Origin: Paracoccus aminophilus JCM 7686
GTDB taxonomy: Bacteria > Pseudomonadota > Alphaproteobacteria > Rhodobacterales > Rhodobacteraceae
Assembly (NCBI RefSeq): GCF_000444995.1
Contig: NC_022041.1
Location: 2,764,001 to 2,828,000, forward strand
Length of the DNA stretch: 64,000 bases
Reading direction: 5' to 3'
Shown: in pieces, positions 29,284-38,871 of the stretch
Position numbering within the stretch: the stretch's first letter is position 1
Layout of the letters: each line of letters starts with the position of its first letter
Made by a program: the position numbers and the translations under genes
Notes under the pieces: generated by a model
The model's input: the letters and a program-made list of their open reading frames with translations, nothing else
The model's database searches: none
What the model was told of the DNA's origin: nothing

Positions 29284-30564
29284 ATGTCACGAACGAATCG
29301 CACTCCTGCCCGGGCCAGCCCTCCCCCCCCCAGTCGGCTGGTGCTGCTGGCCGATACCAGCACCGGGCAGCGCCGCATGTTGGCGGTCCAGCTCTTGCGC
29401 GCGAATTACCGCGTCGCTGAGGCTGCCTCGCTCGAGGAGGCCAAGGCGGTTCTGACCTGCTGCGACCCCGATATCGTGATTTCGGATTGGTATCTTGCCG
29501 GGGGCTCGGGGCTCGATCTGTGCCGTGAGCTGCGCGGTTCGGGCCGCACCAGCTACAGCTTTTTCATCCTCCTGACCTCGAAATCGACCAAGGAGGATCT
29601 TGCCGCCGGGTTGCAGGCCGGCGCGGATGAGTTTCTGACCAAGCCGATTTCCGGAGCCGAGCTTTTTGCGCGGCTGAGCGTGGCCGAGCGGATCCTGACC
29701 ATGGAGGCACGTCTGCGGCGCACCAATACCGAGCTTCAGCAAGCGGTCGACCGGCTGAATGACGCGCAGACCGCAATGAACCTCGACCTGCGCGACGCGC
29801 GCGTCTTGCAGCAGCGCCTCATCCGCGAGCGCACCGGCCAGTTCGGCGATTTCCACATCTCGCTGCTGTTGCGTCCGGCCGGTCATATTGGCGGCGATAT
29901 GGTCGGCTTCTTTCCGATCAACGGCCGCCGCATCGGTGCCTATGCCCTCGACGTGTCGGGTCACGGCGTGACGGCGGCGCTGCTGACGGCGCGGCTTGCA
30001 GCTCAGCTTTCCGATGCCAGCGATCAAAATCTCGCGCTGCGGATGAGCGAATATGGGCTTTATGACGCTTGCGCCCCGATCGAGCTGATGACGTTGCTGA
30101 ACCGCCAGATGCTCGATGAGCTGCGTACCGATGCCTATTACACGATGGCCTATGCCGATCTTGACTACCTAACCGGGCAGGTCCGACTGGTTCAGGCGGG
30201 CCATCCGCATCCGGTCGTCCAGCGCGCTGATGGCCGGATCGAGCGGATCGGGCGCGGCGGCTTGCCCGTCGGCGTCGTCAAGGATGCTCAATTCGAGGAA
30301 ATCTGCCTGCATCTCGCGCCCGGCGATCGCCTGCTTTTGGCCTCGGACGGGATCACCGATTGCGAAAATCCGGCGGGCCAGCCCTTGGGGGATGAGGGGT
30401 TGACCGCGATCTTGCGCACCAATGCCCGGGTGCATGGCCCGGGCTTTCTCGAATCCCTGTCCTGGTCGCTGTCGAATTACATCAACAGCAGCCGGGTCGA
30501 TGATATGTCGGCGGTCCTGATCGAGCGCGCCTTGCCCGGAAGTGCGGCGCCTGCGGTCTCATAG
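29284..30564 (+). CDS. Response regulator with PP2C (SpoIIE/RsbU-type) phosphatase output
   Basis: 426-aa signalling protein. N-terminal receiver domain (residues 18-135) with the phospho-acceptor Asp68 (DIVISDWYL) and conserved Lys in FLTKPIS; a coiled-coil linker (about 138-180); and a C-terminal PP2C-type Ser/Thr phosphatase with GGDMVGFF, DVSGHGVTAAL and SDGITDCEN metal-binding residues. Such proteins dephosphorylate anti-sigma-factor antagonists in partner-switching stress pathways. No STAS or anti-sigma gene is adjacent, so the target is unknown. The divergent Hpt protein is a plausible phosphodonor. Confidence 0.9.
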   Translation: MSRTNRTPARASPPPPSRLVLLADTSTGQRRMLAVQLLRANYRVAEAASLEEAKAVLTCCDPDIVISDWYLAGGSGLDLCRELRGSGRTSYSFFILLTSKSTKEDLAAGLQAGADEFLTKPISGAELFARLSVAERILTMEARLRRTNTELQQAVDRLNDAQTAMNLDLRDARVLQQRLIRERTGQFGDFHISLLLRPAGHIGGDMVGFFPINGRRIGAYALDVSGHGVTAALLTARLAAQLSDASDQNLALRMSEYGLYDACAPIELMTLLNRQMLDELRTDAYYTMAYADLDYLTGQVRLVQAGHPHPVVQRADGRIERIGRGGLPVGVVKDAQFEEICLHLAPGDRLLLASDGITDCENPAGQPLGDEGLTAILRTNARVHGPGFLESLSWSLSNYINSSRVDDMSAVLIERALPGSAAPAVS

Positions 30565-30999
30565 CGATGCCAGATAGCGCCGCACCGTGTCACGCGAACC
30601 GGGATCGGGCAGAAGCGCCGGAACCTCGGCCAGATCGACCCATGCGGCGCGGTGCCCGGCTTCGACCGGCGGACCAAGGCAAAGGATCGGGCGCGCGATC
30701 CAGATGCTGCAGAGCTTCTCGGCCCAGAGATCGTAATCCGGCATATAGCAATAGCGCCGGTAGGTCGCGAAAAAGCGCGGCGCGGAAATCGTCCAGCCGG
30801 TTTCCTCGATCACCTCGCGATGAAGCGCCGGGATCGGCGCTTCTCCGGGCTCGATCCCACCGCCGGGCAGTTGAAACTCGGGCTCTGGCGCCTGCTGAAA
30901 GGTCAAAAGCGCGCGGTGATCGCGGATCAGCAGCGCATAAGCGCCGGGCCGACGGCGGTAGTGCCGGTCAGGACGGATCTCGCCAAATCTCGGGATCAT
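30559..30999 (-). CDS. Nudix hydrolase
   Basis: 146-aa Nudix pyrophosphohydrolase. The full Nudix box G-x5-E-x7-REVIEETGW is present at about residues 47-69. Substrate unknown. The start at 30999 (MIPRFGE) has a GAGG site and matches the normal domain size; the frame also extends to an ATG at 31056. Its stop overlaps the end of the phosphatase gene by 6 bases (convergent). Confidence 0.87.
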   Translation of the reverse strand: MIPRFGEIRPDRHYRRRPGAYALLIRDHRALLTFQQAPEPEFQLPGGGIEPGEAPIPALHREVIEETGWTISAPRFFATYRRYCYMPDYDLWAEKLCSIWIARPILCLGPPVEAGHRAAWVDLAEVPALLPDPGSRDTVRRYLASL

Positions 31000-31110
31000 T
31001 GCGGGCCTCGCTGTCTTTGCTGCCCTCTCTTTGGCGAGCGCGATGAGCAAAGACAAGCGGCCCCGACCACCTGTGAGATCGGAGCCAAATTGTCGCGTTC
31101 GCGTCAGCGA

Positions 31111-32331
31111 TCAGGCGAAGGCCTGCAACCCCGTGATCGCGCGGCCAAGGATCAGCGCATGGACGTCATGCGTGCCCTCATAGGTGTTCACCGTCTCGAG
31201 GTTGACCATGTGGCGCATGATCTGGAACTCCTCGGAAATCCCGTTGCCGCCGTGCATATCGCGCGAGGCGCGGGCAATCGCCAAAGCCTTGCCGCAGTTG
31301 TTGCGCTTGATCAGCGAAATCATCTCGGGCGCAGCTTTGCCCTCATCCATCAGACGACCAACCTGCAAAGCGGCCTGAAGCCCCAGCGTGATTTCGGTCA
31401 TCATATCCGCGAGTTTCAGCTGGAAAAGCTGGGTCTGGGCGAGCGGCTTTTTGAACTGATGGCGATCCAGCCCGTATTGACGCGCGGCGTGATAGCAGAA
31501 TTCGGCCGCGCCCATCGCGCCCCAGGCAATGCCAAAACGCGCGCGGTTGAGACAGCCAAACGGCCCCTTCAGCCCCTCGACATAGGGCAGCAAAGCCTCT
31601 TCGCCGACCTCGACATTGTCGAGCACGATCTCGCCGGTGATCGAGGCGCGCAGGCTCAGCTTGCCCTCGATCTTCGGCGCAGTGAGACCCTTGGTGCCCT
31701 TCTCCAGCACGAAGCCGCGGATCTTGCCGCCATGCGCATCCGATTTGGCCCAGACGACGAAAACATCGGCGATCGGCGCGTTCGAGATCCACATTTTCGC
31801 GCCATTTAGGACATAGCCACCCTCGGTCTTCTTCGCCGTGGTGCGCATCCCCGCAGGATCAGAACCCGCATCCGGCTCGGTCAGGCCAAAGCAGCCGATC
31901 CACTGGCCCGAGGCGAGTTTCGGCAGATATTTCCGGCGCTGCTCTTCCGAGCCGTAAGCATAGATCGGATACATCACCAGCGAGCTTTGCACCGACATCA
32001 TCGAGCGATAACCCGAATCAACCCGCTCGACCTCGCGCGCGACCAGACCGTAGCTGACGTAATTCGCGCCAAGCCCACCGTATTCCTCGGGGATGGTGAC
32101 GCCCAAAAGGCCCATCTCGCCCATTTCGGCAAAGATCGCGGGATCGGTTTTTTCCGTGCGATAAGCCTCGATCACGCGCGGTTGCAGCTTGTCTTGCGCA
32201 TAGGCGCGGGCGGCGTCGCGCAGCATGCGCTCATCTTCAGAGAGCTGGCTGTTCAGATCCAGCGGATCCTCCCAGTTGAAGCGCGAAAGCTCGGGGCGTT
32301 CCTTGGCTTTGAGCGGAGCAGGTTGTGTCAT
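31111..32331 (-). CDS. gcdH: Glutaryl-CoA dehydrogenase
   Basis: FAD enzyme that oxidises and decarboxylates glutaryl-CoA to crotonyl-CoA in lysine/tryptophan catabolism, 406 aa. The N-terminus [13 protein letters not shown] is characteristic, [14 protein letters not shown] binds flavin, and TYEGTHDVH contains the catalytic Glu. The start at 32331 (second of two close ATGs) has GGGA at the right spacing and matches relatives. Divergent from a LysR regulator with an intervening palindrome. Confidence 0.94.
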   Translation of the reverse strand: MTQPAPLKAKERPELSRFNWEDPLDLNSQLSEDERMLRDAARAYAQDKLQPRVIEAYRTEKTDPAIFAEMGEMGLLGVTIPEEYGGLGANYVSYGLVAREVERVDSGYRSMMSVQSSLVMYPIYAYGSEEQRRKYLPKLASGQWIGCFGLTEPDAGSDPAGMRTTAKKTEGGYVLNGAKMWISNAPIADVFVVWAKSDAHGGKIRGFVLEKGTKGLTAPKIEGKLSLRASITGEIVLDNVEVGEEALLPYVEGLKGPFGCLNRARFGIAWGAMGAAEFCYHAARQYGLDRHQFKKPLAQTQLFQLKLADMMTEITLGLQAALQVGRLMDEGKAAPEMISLIKRNNCGKALAIARASRDMHGGNGISEEFQIMRHMVNLETVNTYEGTHDVHALILGRAITGLQAFA

Positions 32332-32359
32332 GGTCATCCCGTGCGGCTGAATATGCGGT

Positions 32360-32379
32360 TTGGGTCTAATCTAGCCCAA
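32360..32379. promoter_or_regulatory. Candidate LysR operator between gcdH and its regulator
   Basis: TTGGG-N10-CCCAA (arms 32360-32364 and 32375-32379) in the 86-base divergent spacer. LysR-type sites are usually interrupted dyads of this size. Predicted from position and symmetry only. Confidence 0.4.
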
Positions 32380-32417
32380 GTCTTCCTTGCAGAAAAATGA
32401 GAATCGATCCTTAGTTC

Positions 32418-33362
32418 ATGTCAAATCCGCATGATCTGGTGACCATGGCCAAGGCCTATACCCCGACCCTGTCCGAGCTTCAGGCCTTTGTCGCCTGTGG
32501 CAAGACCCTGTCCACGACCGATGCCGCCAAAGAGTTGGGCCTGACGCAAAGCGCGGTCAGCCGGGCGGTGATTTCGCTGGAAAACCGCATGGGGGTCGCG
32601 CTCTTTCACCGCGCGCGCCAGCGGCTCAGCCTCTCAGACACCGGGCGAGCCTTTCTGCCCGATGCCGAGGCGATCCTGTCCGATCTCGACCGCTCGGTGC
32701 TGCGGGCGATGGCCTTTGGTTCCAATCAGGTCATTCGGCTCGCCTGCCTGCCGACTTTGGCCGAGCGCTGGCTGGTGCCGCGTCTGCACAGCTTCAGCCA
32801 GCTTGCCCCGCAGGTTACGTTCGACATCGCCTCGCGGCTCGATATGCCGGATTTCGCGAAAACCCCCTTCGATCTGGCGATCCACCATCTCGATCAGGCG
32901 CCTCCGGGCAGCGAGGCGACGCCGCTGATGGACGAATATCTGATCGCCATCGCCAGCCCCGCGCTCGCCCGCCAGATCCGTTTCGACACTCATGCGCAGG
33001 ATCTGACCGAGGAAAGCCGGCTGCTCACGCGCTATCCGCTGCTGCAACAAGAGACCCGGCCGCATCTCTGGCTCGACTGGTTCGGCGCCAGCGCGATTGA
33101 CCCGGTCACCTTCACCCGGGGCGCGCGCTTTGCGCATTTCGGCATGGTGGTGACGGCGGCGCGGGCGGGTATGGGCGTGGGCCTTGTGCCGGAACTGCTG
33201 GTCGAGGATGAGCTGCGGCTCGGCACGCTCGACCGGGTCAGCGATCGGCGGATGCGCGGCTCGACCTACGCTTTGATCGAGCCCGCCCGGCGTGGCGGGC
33301 CCGCCAGCGATACCGAATTCCGCGACTGGCTGATCCGCGAGGCGCAACGCCACGCGGATTAA
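32418..33362 (+). CDS. LysR-family transcriptional regulator (probable regulator of gcdH)
   Basis: 314-aa LysR-type regulator. Winged helix-turn-helix at residues 15-75 (TLSTTDAAKELGLTQSAVSRAV), followed by the effector-binding domain. It is transcribed divergently from gcdH, the classical arrangement for autoregulated LysR genes, so glutarate or glutaryl-CoA is a likely signal (inference). It resembles the GcvA/glutaryl-CoA group. Confidence 0.88.
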   Translation: MSNPHDLVTMAKAYTPTLSELQAFVACGKTLSTTDAAKELGLTQSAVSRAVISLENRMGVALFHRARQRLSLSDTGRAFLPDAEAILSDLDRSVLRAMAFGSNQVIRLACLPTLAERWLVPRLHSFSQLAPQVTFDIASRLDMPDFAKTPFDLAIHHLDQAPPGSEATPLMDEYLIAIASPALARQIRFDTHAQDLTEESRLLTRYPLLQQETRPHLWLDWFGASAIDPVTFTRGARFAHFGMVVTAARAGMGVGLVPELLVEDELRLGTLDRVSDRRMRGSTYALIEPARRGGPASDTEFRDWLIREAQRHAD

Positions 33363-33382
33363 AGCCCCGCTGCGGCGTCTCG

Positions 33383-34672
33383 CTACGCTGCCGCTTTTGC
33401 CGCCAAAGCCGCGATGATGCTCTCTTCAAAAAGGGCGAGCCCTTCTTCCAGCAGATCCTCGGGGATGGTCAGGGGCGGCAGCAGCCGGATCACCGTATTG
33501 CGCGTGCCGCAGGCCAGAAGGATCAGACCGCGCCGCTCGGCCTCGGCGATGATTGCGGCAACGAGCGCGGGATCCTCGGCGCCCTCGCTCCCGACCCGCC
33601 CGAATTCGACCGCATTCATAAGACCAAGCCCGCGCACCTCCAAGATGGCGTCACAGTCTTGGGCGAAGCCCTCCAACCGGCTGCGAATCCGCGCGCCAAG
33701 CCGGGTGGCGCGGGCAAGGAGATCCTCGTCTTCAAGCACGTCGAGCACGGCGCCCGCCGCCGCGACCGCTAGAGGATGCCCGGCATAGGTGCCGCCCAGC
33801 CCGCCAACCGGCGCGGCATCGACGATTTCGGTGCGGCCCGTGACCGCCGACAGAGGAAAGCCGCCCGCCAGCCCCTTGGCCATGGTCACGAGATCGGGCA
33901 CGACCCCGGCATGGTCAAAGCCGAACATCCGGCCAGTGCGCCCGAGCCCCGCCTGCACCTCATCGGCGATCAGCACGATCCCGAACCGGTCGCAGAGCGC
34001 GCGCAGATGCGCGAGAAAACTCGGCGGCGCAATATTGAACCCGCCCTCGCCCTGCACCGGCTCGATGATGATCGCGGCAACGCGTTCGGGATCGAGATCC
34101 GACACGAGAAGCGTGTCGAGCGCGGCGCGCGCCTGCGCCTCGCTGACCCCGTGAAGCGGGTTCGGGAAGGGCGCATGGAAAATCTCGGCCGGCATCGCAC
34201 CGAAGCCTTTTTTGTAGGAAACCTTCCCGGTCAGCGCCATGCCAAGCAGTGTCCGGCCATGAAAGGCCCCCGAAAAGGCGATGACGCCCGAGCGCCCGGT
34301 ATAGGCGCGCGCCATCTTGATCGCATTCTCGACCGCCTCGACGCCGGTCGTCGCCAGCATGGTCTTTTTCGCGAAATCGCCCGGCGTCAGCGCATTCAGC
34401 CGCTCGGCCAGCGCCAGATAGCTTTCGTAAGGCGAGACGTGAAAGCAGCTATGGGTGAAATCCTGCGCCTGCGCCGCGACCGCCGCCATCACCTTCGGAT
34501 GCCGGTGGCCGGTGTTCAGAACCGCGATCCCGGCGGCGAAGTCGATGTAGCGCTTGCCCTCGACATCCCAGATCTCGGCATTCTCGGCCCGAGCGATATA
34601 AATCTGGCGGGTCGAGACGCCTTTGGCGACGGCGGCATTACGGCGGGCAACAAGTTCGGATATGCTGGGCAT
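33383..34672 (-). CDS. gabT: 4-aminobutyrate aminotransferase
   Basis: Class III PLP aminotransferase converting GABA and 2-oxoglutarate to succinate semialdehyde and glutamate, 429 aa. The PLP lysine lies in VTMAKGLAGG, with the DEVQAGLGRTG motif and HGRTLLGMA region typical of GabT. Divergent from an XRE-cupin regulator. GABA is a product of guanidinobutyrate and putrescine breakdown, so this may connect with the arginine cluster further along (inference). No succinate semialdehyde dehydrogenase is adjacent. Confidence 0.92.
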   Translation of the reverse strand: MPSISELVARRNAAVAKGVSTRQIYIARAENAEIWDVEGKRYIDFAAGIAVLNTGHRHPKVMAAVAAQAQDFTHSCFHVSPYESYLALAERLNALTPGDFAKKTMLATTGVEAVENAIKMARAYTGRSGVIAFSGAFHGRTLLGMALTGKVSYKKGFGAMPAEIFHAPFPNPLHGVSEAQARAALDTLLVSDLDPERVAAIIIEPVQGEGGFNIAPPSFLAHLRALCDRFGIVLIADEVQAGLGRTGRMFGFDHAGVVPDLVTMAKGLAGGFPLSAVTGRTEIVDAAPVGGLGGTYAGHPLAVAAAGAVLDVLEDEDLLARATRLGARIRSRLEGFAQDCDAILEVRGLGLMNAVEFGRVGSEGAEDPALVAAIIAEAERRGLILLACGTRNTVIRLLPPLTIPEDLLEEGLALFEESIIAALAAKAAA

Positions 34673-34684
34673 GACAGGGCTCGA

Positions 34685-34718
34685 TCAGGATAAAGGGCGA
34701 ATCTGCGCAATATCCTGA
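34685..34718. promoter_or_regulatory. Candidate operator between gabT and XRE-cupin regulator
   Basis: 8-bp inverted repeat TCAGGATA (34685-34692) / TATCCTGA (34711-34718), 18-base spacer, in the 104-base divergent region. A second short dyad GCCGA-N5-TCGGC lies at 34741-34755. Either could bind the adjacent regulator. Confidence 0.45.
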
Positions 34719-34776
34719 GCGATCTTAAAGCCAAGTTACAGCCGAAATCGTCGGCTTCGCGCATGTTGGAGGAAAA

Positions 34777-35355
34777 ATGGACGGATTCGACGTTGGCGAA
34801 AGGCTGCGCGCGCTGCGATCTGGCGCCGGACTTTCGCAGCGCCAGCTGGCCGAAGCATCGGGGGTCCCGCATGGCCAGATCTCGATGATCGAGACAAATC
34901 GCTCGAACCCCTCGGTTGCCTCTCTGCGCAAGATCTTGGGCGGGCTGAACATCACCCTGTCAGAGTTCTTCGAGCCCGATACCGATTTCGTGCAAGAGGT
35001 CTTTTTCGGCCCCGACGATCTGCGCAATCTCACCCAGCGGCTTTATTCTCGCGCCGCCGATGCCTCGGGGCGGATCACTTTCCTGCAGGTCGGCGACGCC
35101 CGCGCCCATAATCTGCAGATCCTTTACGAGCGCTACGAGCCCGGCGCGGATACCGGCGAGACCATGCTGGAGCATCACGCGAGCGAGGGTGGCATCGTGA
35201 TTTCGGGCGAGATCGAGGTCACGGTCGGCGAGCGCAGCCGTGTGCTCAAGGCCGGGGACAGCTATCTTTTCGCCTCGAACCTCCCCCACCGTTTTCGCAA
35301 TCTGTCCGACGCCGAGGCGGTGGTCATGTCGGCCTGCACGCCGCCCTATCTCTAG
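34777..35355 (+). CDS. XRE-family regulator with cupin domain (PuuR-like)
   Basis: 192-aa regulator: XRE helix-turn-helix at residues 6-60 (GLSQRQLAEASGVPHGQISMIE) and a C-terminal cupin (about 110-185; HHASEGGIVISGEIEVTVG, DSYLFASNLPHRF) that binds a small ligand. It resembles PuuR, the repressor of putrescine/GABA catabolism, and the divergent gabT fits that role. The GGAGG ribosome site is clear. Confidence 0.87.
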   Translation: MDGFDVGERLRALRSGAGLSQRQLAEASGVPHGQISMIETNRSNPSVASLRKILGGLNITLSEFFEPDTDFVQEVFFGPDDLRNLTQRLYSRAADASGRITFLQVGDARAHNLQILYERYEPGADTGETMLEHHASEGGIVISGEIEVTVGERSRVLKAGDSYLFASNLPHRFRNLSDAEAVVMSACTPPYL

Positions 35356-35358
35356 GCG

Positions 35359-36528
35359 TCAACGGCCCGAAGCTGCACGCAGTGCAAGCTCTTCCTCAAG
35401 TCGCGCCAGCAAATCGGTGCGGGTGACGATGCCGATGATCCGGCCACTTTCGAGGATCGGCACCGCCTCGCGCACGCCTTCGGCAAGGATCGGCAGCAAG
35501 GCGAAAGCGGGCGTGTCCGGGGCGAGCCGGGGCCCTTCGCTGCGCATCAGATCTTGCGCAGCCACGCCGCGCGACAGGCCGAAAAGCGAGCGCACCGCGC
35601 TTTGCATCCGGCGCCGGTCGGCCTGATTGTCCTCGACCCCGCGGCGGATCAGGTCGATCTGAAAGATCATCCCGCGAAAATTGCGATCGCCATCCGTGAC
35701 CGGCAGCGCGGTAAAGGCGAGCTTGGCGAAGAGCTCGGCGACCTGCGGCAGCGTGGTCTGGACATCGACCGTCGCGGGGTTTCGCGTCATGATATCGCCG
35801 CAGGTCAGCGTGCCAAGCCGCATCGCCGCCGCACGGTCTTCAGCCGCCGCGATCAGCCGGGCGAGGTCCTCGACCCCGATATTGGCGCTTTGGCGGAAAT
35901 CCGACAGCAGGTGACCAAGTTCCTCGCGGGTGAGGCCCAGAGGATCGCGCTGCGGCTCCTCTTCAGGTTCCGGCTCATGCGCGGGCTCGGTCTGGCGGAA
36001 AGGATAGCGCCGCCCCGTCAGGCTGGCATAAAGCGCGGCCAGCGCGACCAGCATGGCGGTGCCGAGCATGACCGGGCTCAGGACGAAATCAAAGCCGGTG
36101 TCGCGGATCATCTCGGGGCTGAGCGCGGCGGTCAGCGCGACCGCGCCGCCAGGTGGATGGAGCGCGCGCGTCAGATGCATCAGCAAGATCGCCCCGCCCA
36201 AGGCGGCGGCAAGGCTGAGCTCGTAATTCGGGATCCAGAGCGCCGCCGCGACGCCCGCAATCGCCGCGACGCCATTGCCCACAATCGCCGACCACGGCTG
36301 GGCGAGCGGGCTGTTCGGCACCGCGAACAGCAGAAACGAGCTCGCCCCGAACGGCGCGATCAGATGCAGCCCATGGGGCGAGCCAAGCCCGGTGACGCGC
36401 AAAAACAGCCCGACCACCAGCACCGCCGCAAAGGCCCCGAACGAGGCCCGCACCATTTCCCGGCCCGGCGCATGGCCCATGACCGGACCAAGTTGACGCA
36501 GCGAGAAACGGTGATGCGGCTGGCTCAT
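35359..36528 (-). CDS. HPP-family membrane protein with two CBS domains
   Basis: 389-aa integral membrane protein: four to five helices with the HPP motif LHPPGGAVAL, an acidic linker rich in Glu/Pro, and a C-terminal pair of CBS domains (about residues 240-385) that usually bind adenosine nucleotides. HPP proteins have been linked to nitrite or anion transport in other organisms; the substrate here is unknown. The start shares one base with the stop of the upstream methyltransferase gene (TGATG). Confidence 0.85.
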   Translation of the reverse strand: MSQPHHRFSLRQLGPVMGHAPGREMVRASFGAFAAVLVVGLFLRVTGLGSPHGLHLIAPFGASSFLLFAVPNSPLAQPWSAIVGNGVAAIAGVAAALWIPNYELSLAAALGGAILLMHLTRALHPPGGAVALTAALSPEMIRDTGFDFVLSPVMLGTAMLVALAALYASLTGRRYPFRQTEPAHEPEPEEEPQRDPLGLTREELGHLLSDFRQSANIGVEDLARLIAAAEDRAAAMRLGTLTCGDIMTRNPATVDVQTTLPQVAELFAKLAFTALPVTDGDRNFRGMIFQIDLIRRGVEDNQADRRRMQSAVRSLFGLSRGVAAQDLMRSEGPRLAPDTPAFALLPILAEGVREAVPILESGRIIGIVTRTDLLARLEEELALRAASGR

Positions 36529-37637
36529 CAGGGCAAGGCTCTGGTCTGGTAAAGGCGCACCTTCAGCCCGCCATGCGCGACATAGGGCCCGGCCTCGAAG
36601 GGCAGGCCGGTGGCTTTGGCAAGGCTTTGCTCGCTGGTGACAAGGGCGATGCGCCAGCCGGAAAAGCGCTCTTTCAGCACCTGCCCGAGCGCGCCGTGCA
36701 GTGCGAAAAGCGGCTTCTTGTTGCCGATACGCGCGCCATAAGGCGGATTGATGATCACGAGACCCGCCGGGCCTTCGGGCGGGGTGATCTCGCTGATCGG
36801 GCGGTTGTCGAACTGGGTCAGCTCAGTCACGCCCGCGCGTTCGGCATTCTTGCGGCTGGACGTGATCGCCCCGGCATCGCGGTCGCTGCCGTAAAAGCGA
36901 AAGCCCGGCGCGGACCGGGTTGCGCCGTGGTGCAGCTTCTCGAAGGCCGCCGGATCGAAACTGGCGAAATCCTGAAAGGCGAAGCTGCGCGAACGACCGG
37001 GTTGCAGGCCAAGCGCGATTTCGGCGGCCTCGATCGGAAAGGTACCCGAGCCGCACATCGGATCCAGCACCGGCTCGGTCCCGGTGAAACCGGCCTCGCG
37101 CAGAAACATCGCGGCCATGGTTTCGCGCATCGGCGCCTTGCCCACCGCTTCCTTATGGCCGCGCTTGTGCAGCGACTCGCCCGTGGAATCGAGCGAGATC
37201 GTGCAGAGATCATCCTCGATCCGCACCTTCACGACCAGCGTGGCCGCCGGATCAAGCACCGCGCCCAGTTCCTCGACCAAAGCGCGTTCGATGCGCTGGC
37301 TGGCCGCGCCCGCGTGATAGACCTTCGACTGTCGGCAGGTGGTTTCGACCTTGAGCCGCGTGCCCCGGTGCAGGAAATCGGCCCAGGGGAATTTGCGCGC
37401 CCGCTTGTCGAGCTGCGCCAGATGCAGCACGCGAAACGCGCCGATGCGCACCAGCACCCGCGTCGCCCCGCGCAAGTCGAGATTGGCGCGCCAGACCTCG
37501 GGCCAGCCGCCACGAAAGGCCACGCCGCCGTCGGCCAGTTCTGCGGGGAAACCGGCCTCGCGGGCCTCAGTGAGAAGCGGGGCCTCAAGCCCCGGCGTGG
37601 CGACCAGATAGATGTCGAATTGCGCGTCTTTTTCCAT
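36528..37637 (-). CDS. THUMP-domain 23S rRNA (guanine-N2) methyltransferase, RlmL-N type
   Basis: 369-aa SAM-dependent RNA methyltransferase. N-terminal THUMP domain (about residues 5-150), then a Rossmann methyltransferase with DPMCGSGTFPIEAA (SAM site) and the catalytic IINPPYGARIG motif, corresponding to the N-terminal half of E. coli RlmL (m2G2445 of 23S rRNA). The second RlmL half is absent, as in many alphaproteobacteria. Coupled to the HPP gene by overlap, with no obvious functional tie. Confidence 0.9.
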   Translation of the reverse strand: MEKDAQFDIYLVATPGLEAPLLTEAREAGFPAELADGGVAFRGGWPEVWRANLDLRGATRVLVRIGAFRVLHLAQLDKRARKFPWADFLHRGTRLKVETTCRQSKVYHAGAASQRIERALVEELGAVLDPAATLVVKVRIEDDLCTISLDSTGESLHKRGHKEAVGKAPMRETMAAMFLREAGFTGTEPVLDPMCGSGTFPIEAAEIALGLQPGRSRSFAFQDFASFDPAAFEKLHHGATRSAPGFRFYGSDRDAGAITSSRKNAERAGVTELTQFDNRPISEITPPEGPAGLVIINPPYGARIGNKKPLFALHGALGQVLKERFSGWRIALVTSEQSLAKATGLPFEAGPYVAHGGLKVRLYQTRALP

Positions 37638-37697
37638 TTCGCCCGAATATAGGCTCTGGTGGTGAACGACCAGTTAAATCCGGCCGCCCGTCCGGTG

Positions 37698-38870
37698 TCA
37701 CTCGCGCGAGAGATAGCGCTCGGCGAGATTGACCCAGAAGGCCGCGCCGACGCCGAGGGCCTCGTCGTTGAAGTCGAATTTCGGGTGATGGAGCCCCGGA
37801 TCATTCGGCCCTTTCGCCGTGCCGAGGAAGAAATAAGTCCCCGGGCGCTCGACCAGCATATAGGCGAAATCTTCGCTGCCCATCATCGGGCGGGCGAAAT
37901 CGACGGTCTTGTCCTCGCCCCAGACCTCGCGCGACAGATCGCGAGCGAAGGCGGTTTCCTCGGGATGATTGATCGTCGCGTCATAGCTGCGGCTGTAATC
38001 GACGGTCGCGGTCATGCCGAAGCTTTCCGCCTGCGCCGCGGCGATCAGCTTGATGCGGCGTTCAATCTCGTCGCGGACCTCGGGGTTGAAGGTGCGGATG
38101 CCGACGACGATTTCGGCGGTCGAGGGGATGATGTTCGAGACCGTGCCACCATGGAAGGCCGCGACCGTCACCACGGCGGGATCAAGCGCCGCGATATTGC
38201 GCGAGACAATGGTTTGCAGCGCCATGACGATCGAGGCGCCCGCCGTGATCGGATCGGCGGTGAGCTCAGGCGTCGAGCCATGGCCGCCATTGCCATGCAC
38301 CCGGATCGTGCATTCATCGACCGCGGCCATAATCGGCCCATCGCGGAAGGTGAACTGACCAAAGGGCAGCGAGGGGTCATTGTGCATGCCAAAGACCGCG
38401 TCGCAGGGGAATTTCTGAAACAGCCCCTCTTCGACCATGATCTTGGCCCCACCCCAGTTTTCCTCGGCGGGCTGGAAGATCAGATGGATGGTGCCGTCGA
38501 AATTCTGGCGCTCGGCCAAGGTGCGCGCCGCCGCAAGCAAAGTCGCGGTATGGCCGTCATGGCCGCAGGCATGCATCAGCCCCGGGGTTTTCGAGGCATA
38601 GGCCGCGCCGGTTTCCTCGGTGATCGGCAGCGCGTCGATATCGGCGCGCAGCCCGATGGCACGGTTGCCGGTGCCGCAGCGCAAAGTCCCGACCAGCCCG
38701 GTTTTCGCCAGCCCGCGCGTGACCTCATAGCCATAGCTTTCGAGCGCGCGCGCGACGACATCCGAGGTCCGCTCTTCTTCCAGCCCGAGCTCGGGATGGG
38801 CGTGGAGGTCCTGGCGCAAGGCGATGAAATCCCCGAGCGCGACGATGTCCTTGGGCGAAACGAATGTCAT
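37698..38870 (-). CDS. M20-family amidohydrolase (hippurate hydrolase-like)
   Basis: Zinc aminoacylase/amidohydrolase, 390 aa. LHAHPELG at the N-terminus, HACGHDGHTA with metal-binding His and Asp, the catalytic EENWGG, and MMGSEDFAYM are all present. It probably hydrolyses an N-acyl or amide-linked amino acid. Last gene of the amino-acid ABC operon, 1-2 bases from the permease stop, so the substrate is likely imported by that transporter. The ATG at 38870 has AGAGG upstream and is favoured over GTG at 38879. Confidence 0.88.
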   Translation of the reverse strand: MTFVSPKDIVALGDFIALRQDLHAHPELGLEEERTSDVVARALESYGYEVTRGLAKTGLVGTLRCGTGNRAIGLRADIDALPITEETGAAYASKTPGLMHACGHDGHTATLLAAARTLAERQNFDGTIHLIFQPAEENWGGAKIMVEEGLFQKFPCDAVFGMHNDPSLPFGQFTFRDGPIMAAVDECTIRVHGNGGHGSTPELTADPITAGASIVMALQTIVSRNIAALDPAVVTVAAFHGGTVSNIIPSTAEIVVGIRTFNPEVRDEIERRIKLIAAAQAESFGMTATVDYSRSYDATINHPEETAFARDLSREVWGEDKTVDFARPMMGSEDFAYMLVERPGTYFFLGTAKGPNDPGLHHPKFDFNDEALGVGAAFWVNLAERYLSRE

Positions 38871-38871
38871 G

